A DNA stretch of 32,595 nucleotides from Winogradskyella sp. (GTDB lineage Bacteria; Bacteroidota; Bacteroidia; Flavobacteriales; Flavobacteriaceae), in NCBI GenBank assembly GCA_030149175.1, contig JASBSA010000101.1, positions 1-32,595 of the forward strand, read 5' to 3'. This document shows positions 32,272 through 32,595 of the stretch, piece after piece (within the stretch, counting starts at the first letter, position 1; every line of letters starts with the position of its first letter). Both the position numbers and the translations under genes were made by a program. Below the pieces are notes generated by a model. The model had not been told where the DNA came from and made no database searches. It worked only from the letters and a program-made list of their open reading frames with translations.

Positions 32272-32595
32272 ATGAAAAACGTTCTACTAAAATTGTTGCT
32301 TTTTGTTTTAATGGTAAACACTGCTTCTGCTCAAGAATGGATGAAAAATCTACAAATTGCACAAGCGTTGGCAAAAGTTCAAAATAAAATGGTGCTTATG
32401 GTTTGGGAAGAAACCACAGCGTATCAATATCCCGTTATTGTAAAAGATGAAAACGGTAGAACTATATTTATTAATAATCTTTTTGAAGATGAAAATGTGA
32501 GTCCTTTAATTTGGGAACACTTTGTTCCGGTTATTGTTGCAGAATATAATTATGCAGATTGGTATGAAGAAATTAAAGACAAACGCAGTCAGAAA
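32272..32595 (+). CDS. Secreted thioredoxin-fold-like protein, truncated at window end
   Basis: An open frame of 108 codons that runs off the window. It starts ATG at 32272 with a signal peptide (MKNVLLKLLLFVLMVNTASAQ, cleavage after residue ~20), then EWMKNLQIAQALAKVQNKMVLMVWEETTAYQYPVI. The placement resembles a thioredoxin-like domain, in which a CxxC would follow the hydrophobic strand; none is present here (ETTAYQ). I cannot assign a family with confidence. No clear promoter box was seen in the 49 bases before it. Confidence 0.55.
   Translation, partial: MKNVLLKLLLFVLMVNTASAQEWMKNLQIAQALAKVQNKMVLMVWEETTAYQYPVIVKDENGRTIFINNLFEDENVSPLIWEHFVPVIVAEYNYADWYEEIKDKRSQK

Noticed and set aside
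1-32595. tRNA, rRNA, insertion sequence, prophage or toxin-antitoxin genes
   Set aside because: No cloverleaf, transposase, integrase, phage structural or recognisable antitoxin pattern was seen on either strand by reading; a tool-based scan was not possible.

Overview
The window is AT-rich DNA (roughly one third G+C by eye). Four signs point to a marine-type Flavobacteriaceae member (Bacteroidota). Several starts are preceded by the Bacteroidota -7 promoter box TAnnTTTG rather than a purine-rich ribosome binding site. The gene content is typical: a CreD operon, a plug-less TonB-receptor-like barrel paired with a ~1000-residue TPR protein, FdtA/FdtB-type sugar genes, and a KdsA/TypA core. Short CTGAGCG-AGTCGAAG and CTGAA-TCAAG-TTCAG repeats lie between and inside genes. 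The genus cannot be fixed from the sequence.

Layout. 117-1325 is an AlaDH/saccharopine-dehydrogenase-like enzyme. 1288-6048 is one long minus-strand run, read from right to left: two small membrane proteins, a winged-helix regulator, a DUF2236/MpaB-like protein, CreD, a small membrane protein, DUF2809 and DUF1361. The same inverted repeat (TACTTTG-N5-CAAAGTA) sits before the first gene and again before creD, which suggests one regulator acts at both places. 6159-8129 holds a duplicated small membrane protein, a DUF1801 protein, kdsA (with a 7-residue insertion made of a dispersed repeat) and another small membrane protein. 8341-10140 is typA, closed by a clear terminator.

10319-23561 is a surface-polysaccharide cluster with genes on both strands: a SAM methyltransferase, a polyprenyl-phosphate-type GT2, a GT-C-like membrane protein, an SGNH-fold protein, a FemAB/GNAT acyltransferase, a PLP sugar aminotransferase, two tandem Wzx-type flippases, two GT4 and two GT2 glycosyltransferases and an FdtA/QdtA 3,4-ketoisomerase. 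The ketoisomerase, aminotransferase and acyltransferase together suggest a dTDP-3-(acyl)amino-3,6-dideoxyhexose; the upstream rmlA/rmlB genes are not in the window. ftsE and a secreted parallel beta-helix protein follow.

26103-30907 encodes a secreted TPR protein and an outer-membrane beta-barrel protein, probably co-transcribed and followed by a hairpin terminator. 30967-31668 (minus) is a methyltransferase bracketed by oppositely oriented copies of a short palindrome. 31728-32222 is a YkgJ-type cysteine-cluster protein, and from 32272 a secreted protein runs off the right edge. No tRNA, rRNA, CRISPR, insertion sequence or phage gene was seen, and no gap between genes exceeds about 215 bases. 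I found no wholly new multi-gene defence-like system. The most unusual signals are repeat-derived in-frame insertions in two enzymes, the duplicated operator-like palindrome, and the tandem flippase pair.
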